Positions 29,157 to 41,275 are shown, numbered from the stretch's first letter. The stretch is 64,000 bases of DNA from Sanghuangporus weigelae (GCA_033182465.1 CP137320.1:2232001-2296000), one strand, 5' to 3'. Notes: generated from the sequence alone by a model not told the origin. Numbers and translations: made by a program.

Positions 29157-31405
29157 TTACTTTTGGCTAATTTTCCAATACACCAAACTGGATCCCCACC
29201 CTGCAACAGCACGCTGCTCAACGTCCACATTTGTCTTCCATCGGCGGCCTTGTAAATCCTTTACCTCCTTCGCCTGCCGTTTCAAGAGCATCAACCGGCC
29301 TTTGTCCACTGCTGAGTCGCCGATATCCTCCGTCTTCACTGTATCGACGTTAGGACCTCCGCCTCCAGGTAGCCCAGATAATTCTAGAGTTGCTGGCGTA
29401 GCAAGACTAGCTCGTTTCCCATTACCAAGTTGATATTCCCGGTTGGCGCCCCATACAAGTAAGTCACGACCACCTCCTGCGGGGACTCCTGGGCCGGCAC
29501 GCGCAAGCGTATCCAGTGTGAGAAGTACATGTCCCGCTGGTGAGATCGAAATTGCGTAAGGGACAAGTGGCTGCAAATTCTGCGTTTTCTCGCTGACTGT
29601 GGATCAAATATCTCAATACCAAAGTTTGATTATGAGCATGCAGAGAACTACACTTACATTCCAATAAGCCACTGACTGCCCTTACTCGTGAAGGTTGACC
29701 CTGTGCAGTAGTATACATCCCGTTCCCGAGTCCGCCCCACTGACCCATTCCGCAACCAAGCAAGTCAGTCGAAGGCATGAAGCTTCCATCGCTCCGCTCA
29801 ACAGTAAAGAAAGTGAGTTCTCCGCCTACATATGAAACGTAATCAATGAGTATTGATACTCCGAGAATCAAACGCAAAGAAATCGGCCAACCCGTATTGA
29901 TGTCGACGCATTGCGATCGTGTGCCCGCCGAAGTGCTCTTCGAAAAGACGACCTCCGTTGGGATGACGATCGTATCAACAGTAACAGTCGACCCGAGACC
30001 AAGTTGGCTTGAAAGTCACCGCAAAGATCAGAATTGTTAATCCTACATCTCTAATAAGGAAATTCTCACCCATACTCGTTGGCACCCCATGCCAGTACCC
30101 TTCCGTCTGCTTCCGTCCGCACAAAGCTGGACCGAGCACCCGCAACGGCCTGTGCTATTTTTATGCCCTTCAAAGAAGGGACTTCAAACAAACGGTCACA
30201 ATACCGGATGCTCGGCTCTTCCGGCTCTGACGGAGCGGACTCTTGTTCCAGCTCTTCTGCTGTAGGCGCAACAATGCGTTTAGTTCGAGAAATATTCGCA
30301 TATGAGTCAGTGACTGCTTTCGAGACGAGATCTACCGCTATTCGGTTTGTCGAGCTAGAACCTGAATCTTTTGGAAGTGAAATCCTGCGAATTCCAAGTT
30401 GACCATAGGAATTGGCATTTTTTGACATTGGGTGCGCGAACGTGCGACCTTTTGAAGTGAGAGCTAGAAGATGCTCGTTTCCTGCTGATATTGAGATGAA
30501 CCTTTCAAATAATAATTAATACCATCATTATTGAATGAGACCAATAGCCTACTTCTCGCCCCAGCCAAGTTTTTGGTCCGCTTCAAGCTCGACGTAGTCT
30601 GTCTTCAATTCACTTGAGCCCCAGCTGAGTGGGTTCCATGAACATCCACTGGACCTTTTTCCGGTATCTTGCTGCAAATCCGAAGAAAGAACATAGATCT
30701 TCCCAGAAGACGAAAGGGCGAATATACGCGAAGGAGCAGTTTGCAAGCTGACAATATCCTAAGCATAGAGTTAAAACTTGAGCCAAAAATGCCCTCTACT
30801 ATTTTGCATACCTTTCCGGAAAGGGTCAAATACGGTCCCTTACTCTCTGTGTTCCATTGGTAAAGATCGCCGCGAGCATCAATGCAGACTCCGTATCTCT
30901 CAAGTAAAGCCAGATCCCTCAGTGCGACATCCTTCAACCACGGAACACTCGTCGGCACTCGAAACCCTTCTACCTCAGGTTGAGTTGGTGATATCAATCC
31001 ATCTCTAATCGTATTATTAGCACTCATTCAAGCAAAAATATCCGAGACACGAAAGGGAAAAAAGTACCTGTTTGACCCCCATGCCAGCGCAAGCAGATGC
31101 TCATCGTCCCATATAATCGGAGTTAATTCAGTGGCCTTCCTCTTGGATCCCTGGGCTTCCGGTGCAGCTTCATTGAGCACAGGATTTACTTTCGCATAGG
31201 AATAAACCAGAGCAGCCGCAGTAACGCTTCCCGCCAAACCAGCCAACGGTAATCTGAAGTCTACACGGCTTGGTCCAGAGCGAGCTCGGTAAGTGTTTGA
31301 AGAGCTCGTATGGGTACGAGCTCGCACTCTGGTAACGATACGTCCATTATATCGCGCAGGAGGTGTTTTCTGGGCACGAGCAATCCGGGAAGTCTGGCGC
31401 AACAT
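29157..31405 (-). CDS. FMP25: Mitochondrial RCC1-repeat protein, FMP25 type
   Basis: The chosen start at 31405 gives MLRQTSRIARAQKTPPARYN and an Arg/Ser-rich, acid-free leader typical of a mitochondrial presequence. A membrane segment LAGLAGSVTAAALVYSYA follows. An ATG at 31456 in the same frame is a possible earlier start but adds acidic residues. The body has RCC1-like blades: LLALAWGSNR, GVCIDARGDLYQWN, FALSSSGKIYVLSS, FISISAGNEHLLALTSKGR, SSFVRTEADGRVLAWGANEYG, LGLGSTVT, LGCGMGQWGGLGNGMY and LLVWGANREYQLGNGKR. The stop is at 29157 after VYWKISQK. Yeast Fmp25 sits in the inner membrane and is needed for complex III assembly; the same role is inferred here. It has several short introns. Confidence 0.85.
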
Positions 31406-31697
31406 CAGAGACACGGAGAAGAATGGCTCAACGAATGATCTGCGCTGCATTTCCATCCTTACTTCTTCGGCATTGTCCGAATGGACTCTCGGACCGGGAA
31501 CCAAATATCACCATGTATCCTATGCACATACACAAAAGTGGTATACAAGAGGGTGCTGAAGAGCAGATACTAATTGACAGAAAAACAAGAGAGCTTGTGG
31601 TATAATAGAATGCAGTATTCAAGAACTCATGAAACAGAACCCAAACTACATGAGAATAAAAAATAAAAAAGATGGAAAACGAACACGGCTCAATCGC

Positions 31698-33249
31698 CTA
31701 GGCGAGAGTAATGGAGGTTCCCGAAAGGAGCATATTGGATATGCTGTCAAGATCAGCCTGAGATGGGTGGCTGCCGATGAACATGATATAATCAAATAAT
31801 CCAATCCCATATGCCTCCTGCATAGCCCGCAGTTTGAGGAGCTTTCCAAGTAGCCACATAAGTGGTTCACGAGGGCAATTGCGGAATATCATAGTTCGCA
31901 AAGTTATCGGAAGATCATGTTTCTCGCCGGATGGGTATTCCACGTGCCCATTGCTCACAGGCGCGTCAGCGGAAAGAGAGACGGATAGCGTTTCGATTGA
32001 GCAACTTGCATACTGGATTGCATTAGCCAGGACCTGGAGTTGTAAGCTCGCAGCGAGACCCGAAAGATCCAGCTTAAGTGTCTTTAAGCCTATGCCACAA
32101 AGCGTTGGCCAAACCGGATCCAGTGCCGTCGCTGAGGCCCATGAATCAAGCTTTAGGATTGCGAACATCTCCCTATCGTGAATGAGCAACCTGCTGACCA
32201 GTAGTTCGTCGAGTACTGCTCCGGATTCTTCAGGTTTGCTTCGAACACAAAGGACGAGCTTCTTGAGGGACTGTTGATGGACGACGAACGTTACGAGGTG
32301 ACGGGCAGACCAGCGCGCAAAATAACCAAGAGTGAGATTGAGTTCAGTCAAATTTGCCCCGATGCCATGGATTTGGTAAATGTTCGACAGGAGCAGACGT
32401 CTGAGTTTTGGCGCTTGAATACGTGCAATAGACAGTCTTTCGCCTGTGACAAAATTGCTGTGGATTTCCAGGGATCGGAGCTTCACCATATTCAACGAAT
32501 AGACACCCTTGAGAATAGATCTCTCTGAATTCGGATCGGGAAGGTAATCCTCGAGGTGCACGGCCATAGTTCGCAATCGCGTCGAGTGAGGAATGATAAG
32601 CTCGTAAACGTCGGACTCGAGGACATTCCTTTCAAATACATCCAAATGTAACTCCTTGTCTTTGCTTCTTTCGAGCTGTAACTTGAGAAGAGAGATGTTC
32701 TTCGAACTCGCAGATGTCCAGAATTCCGGAGTGGATCGGACAACGTCCCGAAAATACCGAGAGACGGATTGCAATGCGAGTGCGCGTTTCAGATCGAATT
32801 TGTTTGTTTGTCCATCGAGCATCGAACGATACAGTATGTCTTGAACAGTTTCCAAAGGGAGAGAAAACAAGCCAAAATGGACGAGATTTGCTTTCATCGT
32901 TGGAATAAGGGCTTCTGCAGCCGCAGCAAGCAAGGCCGATGCTTCCATGATCTTCTGAAGTTCTTGAAGGCCATCACGTATCCTAGCCAAGTACTAGTTG
33001 GCCGCCGGAGGTTCCGTTCCGTTTGGCTTCCATCTGAAATAGGCAGATTAATATTAATACCTCGCCGCACATGAGAATTGGATTATCGAGTGCCGCTCAC
33101 GAGTCAATTTCACCTGCGTTGAAGAATACACCCTCCGGGGTGTTCGCGGTCTTCAGGCGAGAGAGCACACCTTGCAACAGTCCAACGACTTCCGCATTTA
33201 TGTCCAGTCGAAGCTCTTGCTGCATTATGTGTTGCTTGTCGCGAACCAT
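31698..33249 (-). CDS. F-box protein with N-terminal coiled segment; in-frame stop unless an alternative splice acceptor is used
   Basis: Exon 1 (33249-33101) starts MVRDKQHIMQQELRLDINAE and ends GEIDS. Exon 2 carries the F-box (FGLFSLPLETVQDILYRSML, ALALQSVSRYFRDVVRSTPE) and a leucine-rich region of about 330 residues. F-box proteins recruit substrates to SCF ubiquitin ligases; the substrate is unknown. With the nearest acceptor (intron 33100-33034) the frame reads WKPNGTEPPAAN, then TAG at 32996-32994, then YLARIRDGLQEL. A second acceptor (intron 33100-32983, acceptor ggctag) skips the stop and keeps the frame. A third possibility is a shorter protein from the ATG at 32948. Whether the gene is intact, rescued by splicing, or recently damaged cannot be decided from sequence. 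Confidence 0.75.
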
Positions 33250-33743
33250 CAGACGCGGGTTGTGATGTCGGAGTTTGAATTATCAAGTCACGCTGAATCA
33301 TTGAATCAAGAAAAAAAGTAATCACCTCACTCAAATTGACTTGGGTGAGTCACAGACACCTCAAGCTACCAACAAAAACCTCGAAAGCGGAAACGCGGGA
33401 TAAAACACAAACGTAGCAAGAAAAAAAAGAGCTATACATGCAAGAGTTAAAAGATTCAAAGCAGAATGTAACACGACGTCAGCCGGTATAATGAATGAGG
33501 CTAGTATACAGAGCTAATTAAATCCAGATAGTCATGCCAGATGCGGGGATTAAGTGCATTCTTGTTCCTCGAAATGCTTGTCATTTGTGGAGTGTCGTCA
33601 GAGTGTTTGCGGACTCCAAAAGTCCAAAGTCATCGGGAAGGAAAGTATCGATGTCTAAGGCCATCGTCCGCTCCTCGGAGTCAATCTAATCACTTTGTCC
33701 GTAGGATCTAGTGGGCAATCAGCCTACGTCCTCCGTCGTATGT
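33250..33743. other. Intergenic between BCS1-like 3' end and F-box gene 5' end
   Basis: 494 bases, rather A-rich, with no gene or repeat seen. It should hold the F-box gene promoter. Confidence 0.45.
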
Positions 33744-36207
33744 TCAACAATCGCTCTCGTCTCCACCATTGTTTTCTTCGGGAATATTCTCTGCGATAGT
33801 CGATGACGACGTGTCAGTAACCTTTTCCCTTTCCTCCTTCTCTTTCTTCTCCCTCTCCTCCTTCTCCTTGCGTTCCTTCTCGACTTTCTCCCTAGCCTCG
33901 CGCTCTCGCCTCGAGCGGATCTCTTTTCTGCGCTGCTCCTTCTATTACCACAGAAAAGTTTGTTAGAGTGTCGAGCAAGACAGGTATAAAAGATTCTATC
34001 GCACCTCAAGCTTCTCCTTTATCTCTCTTGCTTCACGTTCTCTCTGCAGACGTTCACGTAGCTCACGTTCCGATTGCACCCATGCTTTCGCGCCTTCCGA
34101 AGCAGCCTCGGGTCGTGACTTGTTCTTCAAGAGATCTATGAAAAAAAAATTGATATCAAATCGAACGCAAAAATTCCATGCAGGATACTTACAACCCTGC
34201 AACGCAGCCACACTGAACTCGTCCTTCGGGATTGAATCTGCGAACTCCTTTGCAAGACGACTCAACGTTGCCCTATCAAGGGGACGCGCAGAGTGAGAAG
34301 CAGAGGCAATCTCCGGATCAGGAGGCGGCGGAAGATATGCTGTATTCTGAGAACCAAAGCCAGTACGAGGCGGAGCAGACAGCTCAGGCTTCATCGACGG
34401 TGTGCCAACCGATGATACACTACTGGAAGAAGTATTCATCGAGAACGACGAGATGTCCGAAAGAGAGCCGGAGCCACACGAAGCAGTCGTGGTGGGTGTG
34501 CCCGGTACACTTGGCAAACTAATGCCATCTAGCTCGCCCTCACGCTCAATGATAGCTTCAGCTTCATCTTCTGCACAAGGGAAGAAGTTGCGGAACAGAG
34601 CCTCGGCCTGCCATGGGCTCGCGTTCTTGAACTCGATCCAGACATCCATACGACCCGGTCTCGACAAGGCCGGATCCAGCCTCTCAAGATGATTTGTTGT
34701 TGCAAAGAGGATACGACCCTCCGATGCGGCCACACCATCAAGCGCATTGAGAAGCCCAGACAGTGACAGCGTGTTCACTTCCGAGAGCTGATCATCCTTC
34801 TTGTTCTTTTTCTTGCTCTTTCCATTCTCGTCATCACTTTCCTCATCGTCGGAGTCATCCTTCTTGTCCGATGAGTTTGTTGAGCGCTTCCTGGTTCCCG
34901 GAGCACCGGTAGAACCGGAGTCACGAGACGTCGAGCGTGTGAAAGCAGCATCGAGATCCTCAAGAAGCACGATACAACGCGCTGGAACACGGCCCATGAG
35001 CGTGGTCAAAGTCGAGTCGTTCATCCACGATGCCGACAGAGACACGACATAGATATCAAGCATAAGAGCACCCGCAATCGCATGGATTAGCGAGGACTTG
35101 CCAGAGCCGGGGACACCGTGCAGGAGATAGCCTCTCCGGAAGGGAATTCCACGGTCTGCATACCACTAATTAAACGTATATCCATATTCAGCAAATTCGA
35201 CACCCTAGGATACTAAACAGACCTTCTCTGATCTCAAGAAGTCCCGGGTATCCGCGAGGAGCATCTCTTTCACACCAGGCTCCAGGACAATTGATCCCAT
35301 TGGGCGTTTATGGCGCGAGTCCGTCCAGCGCCACGACCCGTGTGCGTCGGCAAAGTAGATTTGTATCCGATGTACGGCCTCAGCCTCATATTCGCGCTTT
35401 GCCTGAAGCACAAGCTGTTTAAGGACGTAGTTGTTGCGCGCTACGACGCTATAAGAAAAGAAGAATACAATATTTGGATGAGCCAATGCCGCGAACATCA
35501 AACAACACAGCCAAGTACAACGGTGCTTTGACAGGTCGGCTGTAAGCCCTGATCGGGCGGCCGGAAGAGTGATCCGGACTTGACGAGAGGGCGGAGGCTC
35601 ACCTAATTGAGAGGACTTCCATGTCACTGTCTTTGTTTCTCGATCGACGTACCCTTAACCAGTGGCCGCGGTAATAGATTGTATGTGTGCTGTCAAACGT
35701 CGGCTGGAAGACAACTCGTGTCTTTGCCATGCCCGGCGTGAGATCTTCCGATTCGGTAGGCTCACCACCCTCGAAGTCATCGTCTCCGAACGAATTATCG
35801 CCGAGTGAACCCGACATCATGCCTGGCGAGACCGTCCTCGTAGTCGTCTCAAACTCTCTGCAGCGTTGCCACTCGGGTCGCTTCGACAGCCACAACATGA
35901 GCCAATCATACGGGTAATCCTCTTCAGAGAAGTGAGCAGTAAGGAAGAATGCTATACAATAAGTTTATCAACTGGTTATGAGATTCTCGAACGCAGTAGT
36001 GACATACAGTTCACGAATGACGACCTATGAGTAGATAGGTAAACGTGGGAGAGATTAGGACTACAGGTGAACGTACCATGCTGAACCCGACACACGACGT
36101 GCAGTCTCGACTGCACCGCCGAGGACAACTAGTTTCATGCCATCAACAACGCTATTGCCAGCGACAGAGCCGACGAGCGGAGAGACAAGGGACTTCAAAG
36201 CGTCCAT
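33744..36207 (-). CDS. BCS1-like AAA ATPase with acidic insert and charged C-terminal extension
   Basis: Starts at the ATG at 36207-36205 (MDALKSLVSPLVG). The N-terminal BCS1-type domain includes DYPYDWLMLWLSKRPEW, TIYYRGHWLRVRRSR and MGSIVLEPGVKEMLLADTRD. The AAA domain has Walker A GVPGSGKSS, Walker B CIVLLEDLDAAF, sensor region ILFATTNHLERLDPAL and the Arg finger SRPGRMD. Between Walker B and sensor 1 sits an insert of about 55 residues, first Ser/Thr/Arg-rich then acidic and Lys-rich (KKDDSDDEESDDENGKSKK). The C-terminus is a long Glu/Arg/Lys helix, probably a coiled coil, ending DESDC. Canonical Bcs1 is a mitochondrial chaperone that inserts the Rieske protein into complex III. The insert and tail suggest this is one of the expanded fungal paralogues with an unknown client. 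It includes a 17-nt exon (36008-36024). Confidence 0.88.
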
Positions 36208-38847
36208 GGTGAGTGAGAGCGCCCGAGGAGAGACAGATTGGCTGTACTAATACTCGTAGAGGACGACGACGTGGTGAAAAGACAAGGAGACTATATACGA
36301 GGCGAAAATGGCGGGATGGCAGGGCAGTGACTCGTTCTCTGGTACTCCCTAGCGGTGCAGGAGATGGAGGGAGGAAGAGAGCAAGTGAGTCAAATGGCAA
36401 ACGCGTCAGCTTTGGGAGAGAACTAGAACAGGCTCAGGGACGCGCCCCAGACTGGATCTTCTGATATCCGGGACTCCGACTTCTTCCTTCTACGTAGAAT
36501 TCCAATTCAACTCGGGCCTCATGTCCCCCGTGGCTCACGCCCCTTGCCTTTGCACAGGTCGCTTCCTCACAGCACTTTCTTCTCATATATAAAGTCGTCT
36601 TATCATCCCTCAGAGTTTTCTTACTCCCCTGTGGACATTTCAAATTCGATATGTACAATTTAGGACAACCAGCACCGGTATGAGTCGATGCTCTTCGCTA
36701 CCGCACTGGTTTTGAGTCACGCGTACGAGTAACTTTCCGTTTCCTTCCCGGAATTAATTTTCATGAACCGCCTCTCATATCTGCTTGGTTGCTTCCGAGT
36801 TTTCCTACCTACTTGCCGCCTCGTGCATGCAAGCTTAACTCGTGCTTTATTTCGTCTGCTCTCGCGACGTATCAACGAGTGGCTCCTCTCTTGATCACAG
36901 TCGCATGGTCCATGCCTTCCAAGCGCCGCAGAAACGACGCAGTTCCATGACTTGCTGCGAGCGAACTCTCGGGATCCTTCCGAGGCGCCCAAGCCATATG
37001 CAAGCAACCCCGGATTCTCAGACGCAGCCGGTCTATCTCTCGTCCACAACCATTTTTCCTTATTATTCTCGCAGTTTGTACTGTTGCTCGTGGCTTTTTG
37101 CGCGATTCAGAAGCTTGGAATCTCATATCGAGGGTGGGCCTGGATACTCGCCGAGAATAGAAATCTAACTGCCCTGCTTCACGCTCCCAAAGCTTCCCTG
37201 CGCCGTCGACGGGTTTTGGACTTGCCTAGAATGCTCGTTAATTTTTATCGTATTCCTGGCCTGGGAGTCTCCGACGTTCAAATCAAAATGGCTGTCCAGG
37301 TTTTTCCTGCTGTCTTATCCTCCCTATCATCCTGGAAGATTCAAATCATTAGTGCCATACATATGAGCAGTGTTCATCGATCTTCTATCCGTTATTATTG
37401 CACAATCGGCATGAGAGAGATCAGCTATTTGGCGCCTCAGGACTGACCCCAGTTCTATACCTTGGCCTTGGACAAGATTAGAAGAAACAAATCCGATGGT
37501 TGGTTGGTCACCGAATCTCCGCCAGCTCAACTCGTGACCAAATTGCCCCCACATCTGATCTTATCACTAAGTTTCGGACCTTCGATAACCTAAATATAGG
37601 CAATTCCTACGTCAAGACCTCGTCGAGTCCATGCCTCGACAAACTTTCCATCGCTCGGATGGATATGAGTTTTCTCGATTCTCCACTAGAACGACCACGG
37701 ATCGTTTCATGTCCCACTCGCTATCCGGACCGACCTTGCTCACGTACACATATATCAATGTTTGCTGCACAGGCTCTGGCATCAATATGAGGACAGAGAG
37801 ACGCCCGATGCTCCTCGACAACTCCGTTGGGGTCGGCGTTGATGATAGGTCCAAGTTCTGATTTCTATTGGGCATCTGACGGATGCTATGCGATATCGTT
37901 GCATTGCATTGGGTTGACGTCATGTGAGGGGCTCAAGCCACAGTCTTATCTTTGTGCCACCTTCGCAGTCGTACGTACAAAATTGAAGCTCTTCCTCCTC
38001 GGAAGTTCCCGACCGCACCTCTCGTCTTCGAGTTTCACAGTTAAACTTCAACACGCTTGCTCATCTCACGTTCACCTCGCAGCTGGTCTCTTATGTCCCG
38101 GGAAAACGACCATCTTGCGACGGACGAGACATCAAACCATACGAATCATGATTCAAACCCTCGCTCCGGGAGAAGCAGTCCATGAGCCTCATATGAAGCG
38201 CGTCTAGCGCGACATGATTCATTAATATTACTTGATCAAGCTCTGGTATCTCATTTCTGATTAATATGTCGATAACTCGGTCGCATCTTCCGATAGCAGC
38301 AGCCGTGGGGCTCGTTGATTTCGGACCCTTTGGAGCATTTCGTGCAACAGGTGTCTTCAGTGCAGGTTGTTTGCTACGGTAAATCGCCGTAGGTGTGCCG
38401 CACTTGATGTTGTACACGGATCTAACCGATCCATAAGGTACTTGTATCTTCCTTTCACTTGGTATCAGAACGCCATTGGTTAATAATGATTTATCTACCT
38501 CAGATGTCATGAGGACGCGATTCTTGTTGAATCAACGGAGGCTTCAATCAAAGTTATAGGACAATGTATAATATATCTTGTCAACCTGTACCGCACAGCA
38601 TTCATCCATCGCAGCAGTTAGATATGGGCGAATCAAATTTAATGATATACTCCTCCTATCAAACGTAAATTATATGTGTTTTAATGAAAGATCATCTATT
38701 GTATGTATGTATGATTGCGGACAAATCGGTATCAATGTCGGAGTCTGAAAATGCGGTTCAGTTTAGACGCGTCCCGTCACGTGGAGATCTTGTGCTCATT
38801 CGCTCTATCATTCTCATTCTACTTGTTGATAGGAAACTTTCCTGAAA
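36208..38847. other. Sparse 2.6 kb region between BCS1-like and MCT-1 genes
   Basis: Contains the promoters of both flanking genes. A GTCACGTG box lies at 38776-38783 near the MCT-1 start. Several open frames of 70-160 codons occur on both strands (for example around 36,950-37,450 and 37,630-37,860), but none shows a domain or clear splice continuity. Only the frame at 38091-38510 is listed separately. Confidence 0.45.
38091..38510 (-). CDS. Possible small hypothetical protein (weak)
   Basis: A frame of 139 codons from the ATG at 38510-38508 to the TAA at 38091. It has no recognisable domain. The middle is basic and Pro/Lys-rich (RNAPKGPKSTSP), and the second half has helix-like text (VIDILIRNEIPELDQVILMN). 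It could be a short lineage-specific gene, an exon of a larger undetected gene, or chance. Confidence 0.25.
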   Translation of the reverse strand: MTSEVDKSLLTNGVLIPSERKIQVPYGSVRSVYNIKCGTPTAIYRSKQPALKTPVARNAPKGPKSTSPTAAAIGRCDRVIDILIRNEIPELDQVILMNHVALDALHMRLMDCFSRSEGLNHDSYGLMSRPSQDGRFPGT

Positions 38848-39604
38848 ATGTTCAAGAGGTATGATTCCCAGTCCTTGTTTAGATACGGTGAGATTAATAT
38901 ACTTGGAAGATTCACCCAGAGCGAGATATCGAGCCAATCGATCCTTAAATCCTCCGCACAGCGCTCTATTCGCTCTCAACTCCTAGAACAACTCAGCATC
39001 AATGCCGAGACGCTCGAGCAGATCTGGCCCAAAAAGGAGCCTCTGATACTAGTGAAATGGTGAGTTCTATTGGGATTTTGAAGCGCGCATATATGCTGAC
39101 AAGATGTGATGGAACCTGGGCAAGGCAGTAAAGATCGTATTTCGTTGTATGTAGTGAACGGCGAGCCGCTGTTCTTCCAGCAGTTTGATGATCAGTTGTA
39201 TCCTACGCTACGACTAGTGCATAAGTGTGAGTTTCTCTTCCTCAAACTCATTTCGGAATACATTTTTGACGAATGATCTAATGGAATTCATCTGTGCATC
39301 AACAGACCCTGATATCCTCCCCCGCCTGCAGGTCGATCGTGGTGCGATTCGACACTTACTCGCAGGTGCGAACATGATGTGTCCCGGATTCACTTCAGCA
39401 GGCGGGAGATTACCTCCGGAAGAGGAGGCCTTACCTGCGCAAAAGGCTGTCGGGATCTTCTGTGAAGGGAAGGAGCACGCGGCAGGTGTTGGCGTGTTGA
39501 AACTCAGTACGGAGGAGATGAAGAAGACTACAAAGGGTGTGGGTGTTGAAGTAAAATCGTACCTTGGGGATGGATTATGGCACATGGAGAAGATAGGGAA
39601 ATAA
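38848..39604 (+). CDS. TMA20: MCT-1/TMA20 translation factor with PUA domain
   Basis: The start at 38848 gives a four-residue first exon MFK(R), with a donor after AG. Exon 2 continues FTQSEISSQSILKSSAQRSI and ends LILVKC after splicing. Exon 3 begins KDRISLYVVNGEPLFFQQFD and ends LRLVHK. The last exon has the PUA domain (LPRLQVDRGAIRHLLAGANM, MCPGFTSAGG, AAGVGVLKLSTEEMKK, GDGLWHMEKIGK). Length of about 180 residues matches human MCTS1 and yeast Tma20. With its partner DENR/Tma22 the family recycles 40S subunits and promotes re-initiation. The partner gene is not in this window. A GTCACGTG box lies about 70 bases upstream. Confidence 0.93.
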
Positions 39605-39816
39605 TTTAGGAGGATGTTGGGATAGACGAAGGTCCGTTGTCATCTGGACCGAGACGCTCGCGCAAGACTCTGACAAGACAGGAATACAGTGTACTTAGGA
39701 TTTCATGAAGGCTATCTGACATTCTAAAAGTACAGAATAACGATTACACGACGTTGATTTGATGCATCTTTCAGCTCCGTATCGGCATTCATCTTTTCAA
39801 ATGTTCTCATGCTTGC

Positions 39817-41275
39817 TCAACGCCAGTAAGAAGGTGCATCAAACCCGACGACTTTGTAGGCTTCATCAAGCGTAGCCACAACGTCCTGCGGCAGAGGTCC
39901 CTTCTCAGAGTCAACGAGGTTCTGTTCAAGCTGCGCTGCGCTACTCGCTCCAACGATCACTCCGTCCTCTGGGGTAAGCACCGAATGGTGCTGTAGCCAG
40001 CGCAGTGCGACTTCTGTGAGACTCAGTCCGTGCTTATCCTGGAAGTACATCGTAAAATATTAGCCTCGATGTTGTCTGCTCAAATCGATGTTGATCAAAG
40101 GCACGTACTGCAACTTCCTTGACGAGAGGCAAAGCCTTGAAATACCCGTCTTTCAGGTAACGTTGCCGGTACATTTGACCGATACGGCCTGCGGACTCAT
40201 CAAAGCGACTGCCTGTCTCGGGGGCGTCATTCACGGACTTGATCTTTCCTGCGAAGAATCCTCCTCTATGAAATCGGATTGGGTCGTTAGCGTCCTAAAT
40301 AGCTTTCAATACTGAAAGCAGAGTAGCTCACGCGAGAGGATTATACACGACTATGCGAATGGCAGATTTGCGACAGCAAGGAACCAGTTCGGGCTCCATG
40401 GCCCTTGTTATTGCATTATACATACTAAAGCTCACTGGTGAGATTTACTTGTGCAAGAAGAAGCAGAGCGTCTTACGCTTGATACAGCTTTGGCTCCACC
40501 CAACGATTTTTGCTGCATATCGTTCTGATTTCTGCAACCTTTTGAGGTCAGTTAGTGATAGTTATCTCCGAACAAATCGAATGGGGAGCGCGTACCTCCC
40601 AAGCAGCATAGTTGCTCAACCCAAGGATATCGCTGCGGAAAAAGAGAGTAATCAGATGAACTAAGTTACTCGATGCTGGGTATATGCACTCAAGACTCAC
40701 AACAAGCCTTGTGTATATAGTTCGTTCACTTCTCTCAGAGTGTCTTCAAATGGCGTGCTCCTGTCCGGAGCATGCAGATAAAGTGTCCGCACCCGCGGTC
40801 GGCCGAGCTTCTCAAGTGAAGTTAGGAAGGTCTCCCGGAGTTTCTTGGGTTGGTGGTCCCCTGGGTTGGTTGGAAAGACTCTGGAAGCGGAGTGAATTAT
40901 TAGAGCTAAAATGCCATCGAAAGACGTGTGCTATCTTACTTGGTGTCAATGCTACAGTCTTTAAGGTTCATCAAGGCAAGATACTGTCGGGACAGTCCAT
41001 TCTAGATTTTCTCTTCGTTATGTTCATGGAATGCACACCTCTTCGGTTGTACCTTCTCCGTAGACACGAGCCGTGTCGAGTTCATTGTGACCATGCTTGT
41101 AGAACACGTCGATGATTTCTTGACACTCCCTGATATTATGGTTTCTAACTGCGTTCTTCCCTTGTTCACCCATGGTCATCGTGCCCTATAAGTTGGAATG
41201 TATATAATTATAAGTCCTGTTTATACTAGCTTGAACATAGCTCACGAAGATGAGCGGAACTCGTGTGGGAGCCAT
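39817..41275 (-). CDS. Aldo-keto reductase, AKR7 (aflatoxin aldehyde reductase) type
   Basis: Starts at the ATG at 41275-41273 (MAPTRVPLIF) and ends at 39817-39819 after FDAPSYWR. Spliced text gives GTMTMGEQGKNAVRNHNIRE, HNELDTARVYGEGTTEE (the Asp and Tyr of the catalytic tetrad), LYLHAPDRSTPFEDTLREVN, GLSNYAAWEVAEIR, RWVEPKLYQA, RAMEPELVPCCRKFGIRI, VYNPLAGGFFAGK and the NADPH-binding tail EDGVIVGASSAAQLEQNL. At least six short introns are needed. The family reduces reactive aldehydes such as aflatoxin dialdehyde and succinic semialdehyde with NADPH in the cytosol. The natural substrate here is unknown. It is divergent from the OTU gene with only 233 bases between starts, and seven GAC triplets directly precede the ATG. 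Confidence 0.9.

Noticed and set aside
31406-31456. Earlier in-frame ATG for the FMP25-like gene
   Set aside because: It would add acidic residues before a textbook mitochondrial presequence. Kept only as an alternative start.
36952-37446. Open frame of about 165 codons on the + strand
   Set aside because: It lacks an ATG at its start, has no recognisable domain, and the reverse strand is also open over part of it. Treated as chance.
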